Shown here: positions 1 through 9,036 of the stretch, piece by piece
Layout of the letters: the number at the start of each line of letters is the position of its first letter
How positions within the stretch are numbered: the first letter of the stretch is position 1
Origin: Cyclostephanos tholiformis
Lineage: Eukaryota; Bacillariophyta; Thalassiosirophyceae; Thalassiosirales; Thalassiosiraceae
Direction of reading: 5' to 3'
Assembly: GCA_036939975.1 (NCBI GenBank)
Contig: JALLPB010000729.1
Coordinates: 1-13,349, forward strand
Length of the DNA: 13,349 nucleotides
Made by a program: the position numbers and the translations under genes
Notes under the pieces: model-generated
What the model was told of the DNA's origin: nothing
Databases searched by the model: none
Seen by the model: only the letters and a program-made list of their open reading frames with translations

Positions 1-256
1 CAACCCTTAGCTAGCGCTTAGCTAACCCTTAGTTAGCTAGTGTTTCAATTGTTATTTGGCCGGTAGTAACAAAGAGTGTAAAAAATGTTACACAGTTCCC
101 TCATCTTCATTGAGAGAGGGAGAAATTTTCCTGAGGAACGAGAAGCTCCAAAGAGACGGCCTCTACGATGGACCCAATACTACGAATCAACCGGTCACAG
201 TTCAAATTCATTTCCCTGCAGAAAAACACCAACGAAAACCAACAACCATTACACTG

Positions 257-257
257 C

Positions 258-301
<44 letters not shown>
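257..301 (+). repeat. (CAA)15 trinucleotide microsatellite
   Basis: Fifteen perfect CAA units end 18 nt before the ATG at 320. In the frame of the downstream gene they would read poly-Gln, but that frame has no ATG between its stop at 38-40 and position 320. The tract is therefore either 5' leader or part of a coding exon whose start lies further upstream. The other two forward frames read poly-Thr and poly-Asn, each behind its own ATG (85 and 168). Unit perfection suggests recent length instability. Confidence 0.95.
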
Positions 302-303
<2 letters not shown>

Positions 304-319
304 CACAATACTAAGGATC

Positions 320-3300
320 ATGAGAAAGCCGGATGCTTCTGATCCAACGTGGTCGGACTGCGGGGGGGGAAACAGCGCAATCCTGCCATCAGCGTCGGCG
401 ACGGAGGCGTCGTCTAGCAGCGGCGAAAGTGGCGGCGGGAACCACGACGACTACGAGGAGGAGGAGGTCGACGTCAACGACGGAGGGCGCATTATGCCAA
501 ACTTTTCGAAGGATTCGACTGCCATGAGCATCCCGGACATCTCCTCCCCACAGAACTCGCCTTTCCGACGATCGCTCGACGAGGAGCACCGCGCGAAGGA
601 ACTGTCCCGGAAGAAGCTGTTGCAGGGAAGAGGAGGAGGAGGAGGAGCGCGACATCTGTTCACGGCGAGCTCCTCCTCCTCCGCTGCCGTCCCCGTCGCC
701 GAGTCGACGACGACGAGAATAAACGAAGTAGACGAGGAGGGGGGAGAACGAAATGCCGTTGACCCGAAACAACTGCTGCGCCAATCCATCAACTCGCTCT
801 CCAACTCCGCCATCCCTGGGGGCGGTGTAGGGAATGGTGGTGGGGCGGAAAAGGAGGAGGTCCTAACGTTGCCGGAGCGAAACTTCCTCGAAATGCTACT
901 GGAATCGAATGATCCCGGCATCGACGATGCGTGCATGGCCGCACGCGAGAGGCTATTGGACGTGAATCTCTTCTCGTGGGGCTCTTGCGGGGGTGGGGAC
1001 GAGGTCCTACCGCGCCGCTTGATATCCGAAAATCTCAGGCAGGACAGCGCCGATTGGGCAAGGGGGGAGTGGGTTGATAGAAACGATGATGCGAAGGACT
1101 CGGACTCGCCCGCCCCCAACGATCTCGACCACTCGACCTCACCCGCCGCGGAGGATACGTTGAATCGACCCTATGACCTTCGTCGTAGGTCGTCCGAGGC
1201 ACGTCTAATCCGCCTCCTGATGCGAAAGAGTCAGTCTTCGTTAGGGAAAGACAACAACCGCCTCTTCCGAGCCCACGAGGCGGGCCTGATCGTCACGCCC
1301 ACGGGGAGCGCGCGCAGGAGTTTAATGAAGATGGGGATGAAAATGGGATTGCCAATGATGGAGAAGGTCCATTACATTCCCAACCCGCCCCTCCCAGCGA
1401 ACGACGCCGACGATGATGGGGAGCGGGAAGGAGCGCCGGTTGACGATCCGAATATCGCCGCAACGGCCCTTTCCGGCATTTTGAGGAATACTAATAAAGG
1501 CGGTACCTGCGACAAGACGACGTTCGAGAAGGCGCTCGCGAAGATGGACGAACGAACCATCCGGCGCATCGAAAAGGAGGGACAGAAGGCATTGGCAAAA
1601 GTGGACGAACGTACCATCCGTCGCATAGAGAAAGAGGAGCGTGCCAAGGACAGGCAGCTCTCGATGACGCAAATGCCGATGGCAGGATGCTCTTCACCCT
1701 TCAGCATCAATGTGCTTCGGGCCATGTTTGCAAGCAAGCAAATGACCTTCCGCCAGTCAAGCTCGTCGTATTCGCGCTTCGATTCGTTTCTTACTTCAAC
1801 GGAAAAAAGTGAACCTGGAATATTGACCACCGATTCAAGCTTGGTCCCTGAGAATGATAAGAAGAATGACATTTTTCGTCCGAATCAGAAGCCCAGCACG
1901 TCGAAGGAACGCTTCGAGAATCTTTTGATAAACGCCGGCTTCAAAGATGAGGCAGACGATGGCTACAACGATGACCTCGTGGATGCCAATACGGAAGATG
2001 ATAATGAAATCTTAACTAGTCCGTCGAATCAATCCGTGGCAATCTTGACGAAGGGAGGCCCATCCTACCGCGATGTGAATATGTTTCGGGAGTCACCCCC
2101 TGTCAAAATGAAGCCAGGCGAGTCCGGCATTGAGAAAGGGAAGTCGAAAATCGAATGTCAGTTTCCCGATAAAGTCAAGGAAAGCACTAGTGACGAAGCC
2201 AAGGTATCACCTGCAACTTCGGACATCGGTGAACTCCCCAGTGCTCTCTCTAAATCACTTCCAAGCGGACTCTCGAATTCACTTCCATTGCTCCCACCGT
2301 TGGGAAAGCCATCTATCTCGACCCAATTACACTCCTCGACGACTTCATCTCGTGAACGGAGTAATACAGCCGGCATCATCAAAAGGACCTCATCGACAAG
2401 CATGTCGCCGTCAAGGAAGGGCAGATACAGTCGTAGCGTTTCTTGGGGTCATATGGTGTTCTCAAAGGATGAAGGGAAAGCTGTGATGGCGCGTCAAGCG
2501 TCCTCAGCCTCTATAACAAGCGAGAGTGGCCTGTCCATTCTCTCATTCCCCCACTTGAGGAAAGCGTCTCCTCTTCGATCTGATTCTTTGAGGTCCATCA
2601 CTTCCAATTCGGTGTCTCTCCAACCTCTGCGATTGGGTGCCCCTCTACGATCCGACTCAACTTACTCCAATTCATCAATGTCAATACCTATGTTGGGACG
2701 TGCTTATCCTATCTCCTCGCCAATGTCTTCCTATATTCCACTGCCTCCGGCTACTGCCGTCCGATCCGACTCGCAAGCAACAATGGGAACAAACATAGAT
2801 GACGAGGGGTCGTTGAATTCGGTGGATTTTGTTGCTGCCAATCCAAATATTCCCATTCACTCAACATCTACTACCGACTCCGTCAGTGGCCGCGAATTCG
2901 GCGTTTTCATTCGACAGGCATCAAGGAATTGCTACGAAGGGATGGGTATGGAGGTCGAGGACTTACCCCAATTAGATTCTATCGACAATGCTCGCAAGTA
3001 TAAGAGTATGGTCTCGGTCGACTACAGCGTCCATTCATCTAGAAGCGCTCGCTCCTTTAGTAGGCAAAGGAGTTCATCCATCCCAACAAATCTTCCGATC
3101 GTGGCCCTCGATGATAGTTTCATCATCAAAAACATCGATATTGAAAGGCGCGCAGCGGAAATCTTGCGGAGTCTGTCGAATGAGGACTTGTGCTCGTCTC
3201 ATCGTCTTGAAACTATCAATGGAGGTGAGGTCATTGAATCCGTCTTCTTTTTTTGCGTATCTTCGACACAAAAATCTAATTTTCCGGTACTCATTCATAT

Positions 3301-4242
3301 CAAAATGTTGAATTCTACTTGACAGGATCATCTAAAGGCAGGAAGTTCAATGAATCGAGCTCTACAACGCGTGTAAATGGTGACTTATTAAGCGATGATG
3401 GTTCGTGGGACATGGAAACCAGCAGCTCCTTCGGGGCCGCTAACGCGTGGGGTGTTTTGGACGATGAATATGCCGAAGGCGTCCACTTCCAAATCCTTGG
3501 TACATCTGCCAATGATTCCAACTGTCACCCACATGTTTTGTCCCCCCCCCTTATGGAGAGTTTGCAGAATTTTTTTCCATCTTCCGTGTCGGATAATAAT
3601 TTTTGGCTAAAATACTCTTTGGTTAGAGATGGAGCCTCTCTTCCATCACTTCTTCGGCACATTCGCGGGGCCAAACATACGCTTATTGCCATCGAGACAG
3701 TTGAAGGGGAGGTTTTCGGCAGCTTCACTTCATCACCCTGGCGGAGGAATTGGAATTACTATGGTAACGGCGAATCATTCCTATGGAGAATGCGCCGGTC
3801 TCGTTCGGAGAAGGATGCGCAGTACTCTATCCTAGACCAGGCGAAGTTGGAAAGTGAGCTGGATGTATTCCACTGGTCTGGATTGAATGATCTTGTTCAA
3901 TATTGTTCCCATGATATGATAGCGATTGGGGGTGGCGCGCTTCCAGAGGACAACAGCGATAATAAACCAGATGAGCAGCGCGAGTTGCCCCCACAGAACC
4001 CCGCATTCACGAAGGCGAATGAGGGCGGATTTGGACTTGCCATCGATTCCGATCTCCTGAGGGGAACTTCGTCGTCTTGTGCAACTTTCCAGAGCCCACC
4101 TCTGTCTAAAGCTCACCCAAATGGTCCATTTGAAATCCTTAACATGGAAGTGTGGACGTTGACTCCCTGCATTAATATTCGCGAGGCAGAGAATCTTGAG
4201 ATGAGGACATTGTTCCTCAATGGGTATAACAGAGACCTTTAA
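320..4242 (+). CDS. TLDc-domain protein with long disordered Ser-rich N-terminal region (two exons)
   Basis: Join of 320-3224 and 3326-4242, 1273 residues if translation starts at the first in-frame ATG (320). The frame is open upstream to 41 without an ATG, so a missing 5' exon is possible. Residues about 1040-1250 form a TLDc domain: FWLKYS near 1061, VFGSF near 1098, YYGNGESFLW at 1113-1122, IAIGGG at 1167-1172, GFGLAIDSDL near 1203 and FEILNMEVW at 1237-1245. In OXR1/NCOA7-type proteins TLDc is linked to oxidative-stress protection and V-ATPase binding; that role here is inferred from family. The first ~970 residues are low complexity (Ser, Asp/Glu, Gly) with no other domain I recognise. 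They hold a 19-residue tandem repeat (404-441), three RSDS motifs (753, 777, 815) and many R-x-x-S sites resembling AGC-kinase or 14-3-3 sites, suggesting a phosphorylated scaffold arm. The TLDc domain carries an unusual acidic/polar insertion at about 1173-1202. Homopolymers G8 (~362) and C9 (~3542) are possible error points. Domain call is firm; start codon is uncertain. Confidence 0.85.
1529..1642 (+). repeat. 57-bp tandem duplication encoding a 19-residue repeat
   Basis: Copies at 1529-1585 and 1586-1642 encode residues 404-422 and 423-441 of the TLDc protein. They match at 16 of 19 residues and share the core DERTIRRIEKE. Nine codons differ silently while only three differ in residue, so the unit is old and has been kept at protein level. 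The charged heptad-like pattern suggests a helix or short coiled coil. Confidence 0.9.
3225..3325 (+). other. Intron of the TLDc gene (101 nt)
   Basis: The donor is GGAG|GTGAGG and the acceptor CTTGACAG|GATC. Removing 101 nt joins two long open frames in phase 1 (split codon G|GA, Gly969), placing the TLDc domain behind the disordered region. The unspliced upstream frame runs into low-quality sequence and stops at 3320-3322, which supports splicing. Confidence 0.85.
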
Positions 4243-4587
4243 TATTGATGTAGTTCGTAGCTAAAAAAATGAGTAATACTAAATGAACGAGCATCCTGAC
4301 GCCCGCGTTGTCATACTTCTAATGCTAAAGCTCTCAAACGTGGGCAGCAGCGGTTAGGCGTATGCAACACCCAATATGCGCACAGATCATATGGACAACG
4401 GACCCTCATCTGTTTCTGTAATACATGTGCGCATAATAGGAAAGTACGCTAGGATTCCTCCCACTGTTTCTTGGTCATCGGCCCTGATAGGGCAACGAAA
4501 CAAAATTGGATGCATTCGATTTTTTCTTGTTAGGATGATGTTTACATATGCCATACAGATCATTTCTAGATCTCGCACATAGTCAAC
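4243..4587. other. Convergent 3'-3' intergenic spacer
   Basis: This 345-nt gap lies between the stop of the TLDc gene and the stop of the TMEM87-like gene. It should hold both 3' UTRs. I see no canonical AATAAA close to either stop, no RNA gene and no repeat of note. Confidence 0.6.
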
Positions 4588-6513
4588 TCATGTTTTGACA
4601 GCTCTATTAACATCCAAGTTATCTTCATCCTCATCTGAGTAAGCATCACAAAACCCCCCGGATCTAGACGGCCCACCCTCATCATCATCGCTGTCAGGAC
4701 CATCGACGTTTGTATCGAATTGCAAGTCATTCCCGATCGTCGAGAGCTCCATGACATATGCATATTCCTTCGCCCCAGCCTCAGGCGCCCACAAACAGGA
4801 AAGCCCGACAAGAACAAAGAGATAGTTGAGATCCCAAACGGCATTCAGGACCCATCCGTTCACTTCTTCGTTGACTATCCTCTGGTCATTATTTGAGTCG
4901 ACAATGCCGAAGACAGTCCAAACAACGGCAAAAAGAACCGAGAGGAGAAGAATCATACGTAGCCGAAGGTACCTTTTTAGCTTGCGACTCTGGTTCAACC
5001 CTTCCAAATATTGCATCGTCCCACTCAACGCACTAAAGATCCACAAGTAAAAGATAACGTCGATAAAAGCCGTTATAAGCGACAACAGCATCACAACGTC
5101 CAATAGCTCAGTCTCGGCGGTTGTGCTCAAGACTGCATTTTCGGTGATGGCGAGCACCGTCATTATGTCTCGCGCTGCCGATGTGCCCGCATAGACAATG
5201 CCGAGCGTGAGAACTTTCTTCATCTTGTCCCCGAGGGAGTCGCACGTGACGCCCAATCCCAAGCAAAGCATCACTATCAAAACACGCGAGATAGACTGCT
5301 TGAGCACTCCCACGATAACACCCGTGTACATAGAGAACCAGAACCTGTCGCCGTCGACGTTCCACACCCATAGATCACCCGCCTTGAAGAAAACTTCAAG
5401 AAGACCGATGCCGATCGTCGTTAATACCCATTTCTGGATGAGGATTATTGCGTCGCCGTGGATGCTCATTTTCACACCGTAAAACGCAAATAGAACTGCA
5501 TACACGACGATCAATGTCGAGTAGAAATACATTTCTCCGAATAAATTTCCGGGCAAATATCCATGCGAGGACTTCCACACATACTGGCCCGTAACGGTGA
5601 GATTCCGCCCGATATCGTCGTTACAATTCGACACGACGAGAACGTACTTCCCGGTCCCATCGTCGTCGCCCCCGCCTTCCTTCAGATCGAATATACCCGT
5701 CGCCACGCTCCTCTTCCATTTCCCCGACGCCGGCACCGGCAGCACGACGTGCTCGCCCTTGAATTTATGCGGATCGACGATGAGACGGCCCTCCTGCTTG
5801 GGACCGCCATCGCATAGGGCGAGGGGGATGGCATCGCCCGAACAGCACCAACGCAAATTACCAACGCCGTCGTCTGCCCCGATGCCGAGGGCGGTCCAAT
5901 CGCACCCGAGGCGAGTGTTCGCGCACGACGGCGGCTGGTTGTTGGTAAGGCGCGAAAATATATAATGGACGATCGTCGGGTTGGGGTGGTATGGTACATG
6001 AGTTCAAACCCACAAAACTAAGGAACGCTTTAAAAAAGAAATGACTATAGGGTAAGTACGCGGATGGCACGTCAATTGACGAAAAACGCACCTCGTGAAA
6101 GAGCACGATATCGACATACTGCGATAAATAGATGGAGAGGGGGGGGGGTATCGCGATGATTTTTTAACCATTCGTATAACACTTAAGGGCGAAACCGAAC
6201 ACGAAAAAAAAAATTAAGTAAATAATCGAGCGCGTAAGCTCACGGATGTCCCGGTAACAGTTCCCGACGAGGACGAGACGTCGTCATTCTCGGGTTCGTG
6301 CGCATCGTCCTCCCCTCCCTTCGCTCCTTCATCGACCGACTCGAAGACGAGGTTGGAAATATCGACGTAGCCGGGCGCGACGATGTATCCCTCGCTGTAA
6401 TGGACGTAGTTCGACGCCGCGTTGATATCGCCGTCGAATCTTCGGAATTCGCCGCGGGAGGGGTACGGGAACGATGAGGCGATGAGTGCGGCAAGGGTGA
6501 CGATGGTCTTCAT
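4588..6513 (-). CDS. TMEM87/GOST-family seven-transmembrane protein (lung seven-transmembrane receptor domain), two exons
   Basis: Join of complement 6513-6244 and 5934-4588, 538 residues, close to animal TMEM87 length. The ATG at 6513 opens a signal peptide (MKTIVTLAALIASSFPYPSRG). A luminal region follows to about residue 220, presumably the GOLD-like domain, with Cys residues and an N-glycosylation site NLT at 201. The motif GYLPGNLFGEMYFYS then leads into seven membrane segments at roughly 224-245, 255-273, 289-322 (one long helix), 329-350, 367-392, 417-436 and 452-472. The helix-3 segment SRVLIVMLCLGLGVT and the final LWAPE resemble TMEM87 RVLVIIVSLGYG and LWRPS. The C-terminus is acidic (DEDEDN), as in relatives. 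Relatives sit in the Golgi and act in endosome-to-Golgi traffic, with reported roles in Golgi pH and mechanosensing; the function here is inferred. Exon 2 has no in-frame ATG near its 5' side, so exon 1 is required. GPR107/108 is a more distant alternative. Confidence 0.82.
5935..6243 (-). other. Intron of the TMEM87-like gene (309 nt)
   Basis: On the minus strand the donor is CATCC|GTGAGC (intron starts 6243) and the acceptor CAACCAG|CCGCCG (ends 5935), joining in phase 0. The exon-2 frame hits a TGA at 6006-6004, and only two AG dinucleotides lie between that stop and 5857. Only this one matches the donor phase. The intron carries a ten-base homopolymer (G10 on the plus strand, 6139-6148) and A/T runs. 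It could hide a small extra exon, but I see none. Confidence 0.72.
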
Positions 6514-6823
6514 GGTTGGTTTTGGACGTTGTTTCCCGGAGCGGTGACGATGTCGACGACGGTAGGAGGGGGAGGGGGGCACGAACGACACCAATAAATT
6601 GTCCTTGCCGCACCGTCACTTTTTATTACTATTTTGGTATCTTTACCTTTTCCAATTTTTTACCTCGCGCAAACAGAACATGTTGGTCTGTCCTTAGTCT
6701 CTATATCGTCTTCAATATAATATTATTATTATTTCGAGCACAAAAAATATTAGGTAGTAAATATTGAACCATGGAGTTGCCGTCACTGTCATAGATCACC
6801 CACCACGCCGAGGAAGGAGATAG
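6514..6823. promoter_or_regulatory. Divergent promoter region between TMEM87-like and methyltransferase genes
   Basis: These 310 nt separate two start codons that point away from each other, so both promoters should lie here. The middle (about 6617-6770) is strongly AT-rich with T and TATTAT runs. No unambiguous TATA box stands out. A short ORF at 6771-6794 lies upstream of the gene on the right. Confidence 0.55.
6771..6794 (+). CDS. Possible seven-codon upstream ORF
   Basis: The ATG at 6771 sits in a strong initiation context (ACCATGG) and ends at TAG 6792-6794, 29 nt before the main start at 6824. It would encode MELPSLS. It matters only if transcription begins upstream of 6771, which the sequence cannot show. 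Confidence 0.3.
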   Translation: MELPSLS

Positions 6824-8617
6824 ATGACGGATGCGGTTTCTTCTCGGAGGGCCTCTGACACCCTATCGACGTCCTATCTTCTCCTCGGAGAGGGCGACTT
6901 CACCTACTCGCTGGACGCGTGCCGCTACATCGTTGCCTCCTCCTCCTCCTCCTCCTCCTCCTGCCATCATCATCACTCGATGACGTGCACAGGCATCGAC
7001 ACCATCGACGAGCTTCGAAACAAATACCGAGACGCGGACTTCGTCCTCGGGAGGATACGCGCTTGCTCCTCGGCATCATCACATGTTGCCGCGAGGGTAT
7101 GTCACGGGGTGAATGCCGTCCTGGCCGAGGAGGGTGGATGCGACGACGACGTCGAAGGGTGCCGCACGACGCCATCGAGTACCCCGTCCTTTCTTTCCTC
7201 CTACGATCACGTGATATTCAATCATCCCCATCTCGGAACCGAGGACGCCGTCCTACACTCGCGGTTCCTCGCCCACCTATTCCACGCGTCGGCCGGTCGG
7301 TGGATGAGTCCCGACGGTGGATTGCTCCACCTGACACTCGTCGTGGGACAATGCGAGAGATGGAGGTGCCTCGAGCGGGCCGAGAAACAAGGGCTCGTCC
7401 TGCTCCGACGGGGGAAATTCGTCGCCCCCCCCCCTCCTCCTCCACCTCCTCTTCCCGCTGGGGGGGAAGTTCTCGTCCAGAAAGCCGTGGGCGGGGGAGG
7501 TTGCAGGACGTACTACAGCCTGAGGAGGCACCAGAGCGGTAGGAGCTTCGCCAATCGACGTCGTATGCATGAGAACGGGAGTGATGGTGGAGTTCGGAAC
7601 AATAACGATAGTGAAACCCTCGTCTTCGGGAGGGCGGGGGATCATCATTACACCGCGTCGACTCACGGCGACGATGCCGACGAATCCACCCTGTTCCTTC
7701 CCTGGGAACGCGACGCAATTTCTCTTAGCGAAACTGCCGCGCATCTCGATGAATCGGAAAGGACGAAGGAATCGGTGATTCCCAACATCGAAGGAACGTG
7801 CGGCAATGTCAACGATACAACTTCATTCCCTTGCAATCATTGTCCTAGATCCTTTCGGGAACGTCGATCATTGAGGAATCACATGGTATCCGTTCATCCC
7901 GATTGCGAAGAAGTGAGTTCTCTGGATGCAAAAAATCAGCGATCCACGAAGAAGTTGAAGAGAAAAACGATGAACGATGAGAATAGGACGAAGTTAACGA
8001 CGAGCGATGACGGTGGAGGTTGGAGGGGCCATGTGGCGACTGAACAATCCGATGACGTGTCCAAACCGGAATGCGGCAAAAATAATGACGGCGAATCGCC
8101 AGGTCCTCCGTGGACCTGCGCGTTGTGCGACGAACGACTGCCAATGACGACGAGGAGGACGTTCCCAAACGAGGGAGCGCTGGTGGCGCATCAGCGCGCC
8201 AAGCACTTTGGTTTGCACCTTGATATCAAGCCCGACTGGCATCGTCGGAACGACGAGGACGACATTGCCGAGTTGACCGGTACGAATGACGTTGAAATCG
8301 ATGGACATGGCCGGAAAGACGCAGATCTACGGGACGATGTGCCATCCTCCATCGGGAGAGGAACACAAACGCCGCCGTGTTGTCCGATATGCGATCGTCG
8401 ATTTTGTATGGGTATGGACGAATCGCGCCACGTGATAGAATTCCTGCCGTCTTCGTCTGCGATCGCGATGGCGACGGCACGTGGTAGTACGAAGTGGGAT
8501 CTGCAGCACCGGATAAACCCATCTCCTTCCTACGAGTGCTCTCATTGCGCCAAGTCGTTCGGGGATGTTCGAGCGCAACGCCAGCACGAAAATTTTTGCT
8601 CCTTCCGAAGACAGTGA
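6824..8617 (+). CDS. BMT5-like (DUF2431) rRNA methyltransferase domain fused to C2H2-type zinc fingers
   Basis: A single-exon gene of 597 residues. The N-terminal third matches the BMT5-like Rossmann methyltransferase fold: YLLLGEGDFTYSL at 18-30 (SAM-binding loop), TGIDT at 56-60, VCHGVNAV at 92-99, YDHVIFNHPHLG at 127-138 (family IIFNFPHVG) and the terminal RRHQSGRSF at 234-242. Yeast BMT5 makes m3U in 25S rRNA in the nucleolus; the same reaction here is inferred. The C-terminal half adds zinc-finger motifs: C337/C340/H353/H358 (canonical), C432/C435/H456/H461 (20-residue spacer), C520/C523/H536 (no clear fourth ligand) and C572/C575/H588/C592 (C2HC). Poly-Ser (39-46) and poly-Pro (202-209) interrupt the methyltransferase domain, the latter coded by a C10 run where an indel error would break the frame. 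The frame stays open through both domains, so the fusion is real unless that run is misread. Linkers are acidic and polar. Confidence 0.85.
   Translation: MTDAVSSRRASDTLSTSYLLLGEGDFTYSLDACRYIVASSSSSSSSCHHHHSMTCTGIDTIDELRNKYRDADFVLGRIRACSSASSHVAARVCHGVNAVLAEEGGCDDDVEGCRTTPSSTPSFLSSYDHVIFNHPHLGTEDAVLHSRFLAHLFHASAGRWMSPDGGLLHLTLVVGQCERWRCLERAEKQGLVLLRRGKFVAPPPPPPPPLPAGGEVLVQKAVGGGGCRTYYSLRRHQSGRSFANRRRMHENGSDGGVRNNNDSETLVFGRAGDHHYTASTHGDDADESTLFLPWERDAISLSETAAHLDESERTKESVIPNIEGTCGNVNDTTSFPCNHCPRSFRERRSLRNHMVSVHPDCEEVSSLDAKNQRSTKKLKRKTMNDENRTKLTTSDDGGGWRGHVATEQSDDVSKPECGKNNDGESPGPPWTCALCDERLPMTTRRTFPNEGALVAHQRAKHFGLHLDIKPDWHRRNDEDDIAELTGTNDVEIDGHGRKDADLRDDVPSSIGRGTQTPPCCPICDRRFCMGMDESRHVIEFLPSSSAIAMATARGSTKWDLQHRINPSPSYECSHCAKSFGDVRAQRQHENFCSFRRQ
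6938..6961 (+). repeat. (TCC)8 microsatellite within coding sequence
   Basis: Eight TCC codons encode Ser39-Ser46 between the SAM-binding loop and the second beta strand of the methyltransferase domain. A His run (CAT/CAC) follows. This is a probable surface-loop expansion. Confidence 0.9.
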
Positions 8618-9036
8618 GCTCAACGCCACTGTAAAACCGGTTTCGTTTTAGTATCGTACCTAACGAAACTATGTATCTATTTGGAGAGAGCACTGCCAAG
8701 TTTGAGCAAACTAAATTTCTGTGGTATATCGGGACTTCCAACGTCTTCATCATGAAAGTTTGCGCAAGTGCAACAATTGGCACCCGCTAGATATCGATCT
8801 CAATTGAGCTATCCAAATTGAACTTAAGATAGGATAGGAATGATAAGAGATATCTTAATATGTTAAACATTTGCGTGCCACCTGGTCATAGATAGGGGGT
8901 CGTGGGTCCAGGCGGGGCTGTGTAAAACAAGAGCCGGGAATCGAACACGGAACCTGCAATCATGCTTGCACACCTCCTCAAGATCGATCACTTGGAAGAA
9001 ACGTTGAAACTCGCACCAACTCCTCTACCTAGGTTC
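8618..9036. other. Convergent 3'-3' intergenic spacer
   Basis: This 419-nt gap lies between the zinc-finger methyltransferase stop and the CCT5 stop. Apart from a tRNA T-arm/B-box-like motif at 8934-8950 I see no gene. Confidence 0.6.
8934..8950 (-). other. tRNA T-arm / Pol III B-box-like motif
   Basis: On the minus strand this reads CCGTGTTCGATTCCCGG: a T-loop TTCGATT flanked by arms that pair at four of five positions, and a near match to the B-box GGTTCGANTCC. Upstream is a TGCAA/TTGCA hairpin, but its six-nt loop does not fit an anticodon arm. No acceptor stem or convincing D arm is present. It is a tRNA relic, a tRNA-derived SINE fragment, or chance. Confidence 0.35.

Noticed and set aside
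1..40. Telomere-like CCCTTAG/CTAACCC motifs at the left edge
   Set aside because: The units are irregular and too few, and a gene begins within 300 nt. A chromosome end is not supported.
56..319. Coding start at TTG 56 for the TLDc gene
   Set aside because: A TTG start is not expected in a nuclear gene. The frame is open but lacks an ATG, so I began the CDS at 320 and noted the uncertainty.
389..1119. Long minus-strand Ser/Arg-rich frames opposite the TLDc exon
   Set aside because: They are shadows of GA-rich coding sequence, with no ATG-led domain or homology.
3319..4242. Separate gene starting at TTG 3319
   Set aside because: There is no ATG. The 101-nt intron joins it in phase to the upstream frame.
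6919..7744. Arg-rich frames on both strands over the methyltransferase gene
   Set aside because: These are out-of-frame readings of CGA/TCC-rich coding DNA. The main frame has clear domain motifs.
8900..9000. Functional tRNA gene
   Set aside because: Only the T-arm fits. There is no acceptor pairing, no acceptable D arm and no 7-nt anticodon loop.
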